63,494 nt of DNA, from contig NZ_BMOP01000022.1 of NCBI RefSeq assembly GCF_014647135.1, positions 1 through 63,494 on the forward strand, given 5' to 3'. Numbering within the stretch: the first letter of the stretch is position 1; each line of letters starts with the position of its first letter. The translations under genes were made by a program, and so were the position numbers. The notes below the pieces were generated by a model, which was given only the letters and a program-made list of their open reading frames with translations, searched no databases and was not told the DNA's origin. Shown one piece after another: positions 63,280 through 63,494 of the stretch. This stretch comes from Shewanella xiamenensis (GTDB taxonomy: Bacteria > Pseudomonadota > Gammaproteobacteria > Enterobacterales > Shewanellaceae).

Positions 63280-63369
63280 CAAAGTCAAAGTCAAAGTCAA
63301 AGTCGTGGGGCTTCAACCCTGATTTTTAATCAAGAGTCGACTAAGAGGGGAACAATAGTAATTCCCTCT
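63280..63369. repeat. hexamer-hairpin repeat module, copy 4
   Basis: Four CAAAGT units, GTGGGG-cttcaa-CCC, TGATTTTTAATCA, GAGTCGACT and the hairpin AGAGGGG / CCCTCT. It is the right bracket of the 1064-residue gene. Confidence 0.85.
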
Positions 63370-63494
63370 AAATAGCTGATCCGAATACTGCTACATTTTC
63401 GCCGTGCCATGCCCACTGCCAGGAAATGGGGAAACGGTTCCCATAAAATGCCATACCATGCCAAGCAGTTCCCGTATGTTCCTGCAAGCGTGAT
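63330..63494 (-). CDS. doubtful frame running in from the right edge (partial)
   Basis: An open minus-strand frame of 54 codons enters at 63494 and ends EGITIVPLLVDS at the repeat module, like the frame at 59468. Upstream it reads AWYGILWEPFPHFLAVGMAR. No family was recognised. Either a repeat-associated gene or spurious. Confidence 0.3.
   Translation of the reverse strand: MTLAGTYGNCLAWYGILWEPFPHFLAVGMARRKCSSIRISYLEGITIVPLLVDS

Overview
The window reads as a Shewanella chromosome segment. The basis is protein-level recognition of the octaheme sulfite reductase (Sir) locus, the purHD, uvrD and ubiA context, and the general style of the genes; no database search was run. Most of it is ordinary core chromosome with compact operons and recognisable intrinsic terminators. 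Two stretches look accessory: about 22.7-29.8 kb, and 59.3 kb to the right edge.

Layout. 0-3.2 kb: purHD (minus). 3.4-5.5 kb: a ZntR-regulated metal operon with a MerR-type 20-bp-spacer promoter and a two-domain permease whose linker carries six Cys-Cys pairs. 5.6-9 kb: an SPFH protein, then a Fur-box-preceded DUF3325-DUF3649-PepSY iron operon. 9-14.4 kb: MFS transporter, SLC13 transporter, trxC, FKBP and a PAS-GGDEF cyclase. 14.5-18 kb: a TRAP-TAXI uptake operon. 18.4-22.7 kb: a 40-residue basic protein, a HerA-like ATPase, a lipoprotein, a membrane protein, a zinc peptidase and a Nudix hydrolase. 22.7-29.8 kb: accessory region (below). 30-44 kb: uvrD, ubiA, nitronate monooxygenase, AI-2E-type permease, S9 peptidase, a DUF2975/Xre pair and a MazG-like protein.

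41.1-54.7 kb is the functional centrepiece. A divergent promoter region separates a dedicated haem-lyase operon (CcmF-, CcmH- and TlpA-like; minus) from a plus-strand run: SirA octaheme sulfite reductase, rhodanese, periplasmic FKBP, a CcmI-like TPR protein, the SirC Fe-S protein, the SirD quinol dehydrogenase, NosL and NosDFY. SirA has seven CXXCH sites and one CX15CH site. The dedicated lyase parts probably serve the unusual site. NosL-NosDFY, next to no nosZ, probably serve copper or sulfur delivery to the haem-copper active site. The CcmH-like protein has lost the second cysteine of its redox motif. A ToxR/CadC-like regulator, an M13 peptidase and a flavoprotein follow.

The accessory region at 26.3-29.8 kb holds three unrelated small genes (DUF2314-like, a membrane protein, a HEPN-like protein). 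Each is followed at its 3' end by a copy of one long repeat unit in the same orientation relative to the gene, as in a cassette array, but no integrase is visible. A second repeat family (tandem CAAAGT hexamers plus a GTGGGG/CCCC hairpin) occurs in four copies, at 26.5, 28.1, 59.4 and 63.3 kb. The last two bracket an AT-rich 1064-residue GlyGly-CTERM surface protein that also lies between inverted GGACAGGC-type repeats. A stand-alone AAA ATPase at 25-26.3 kb is preceded by two 22-bp palindromes 32 bp apart.
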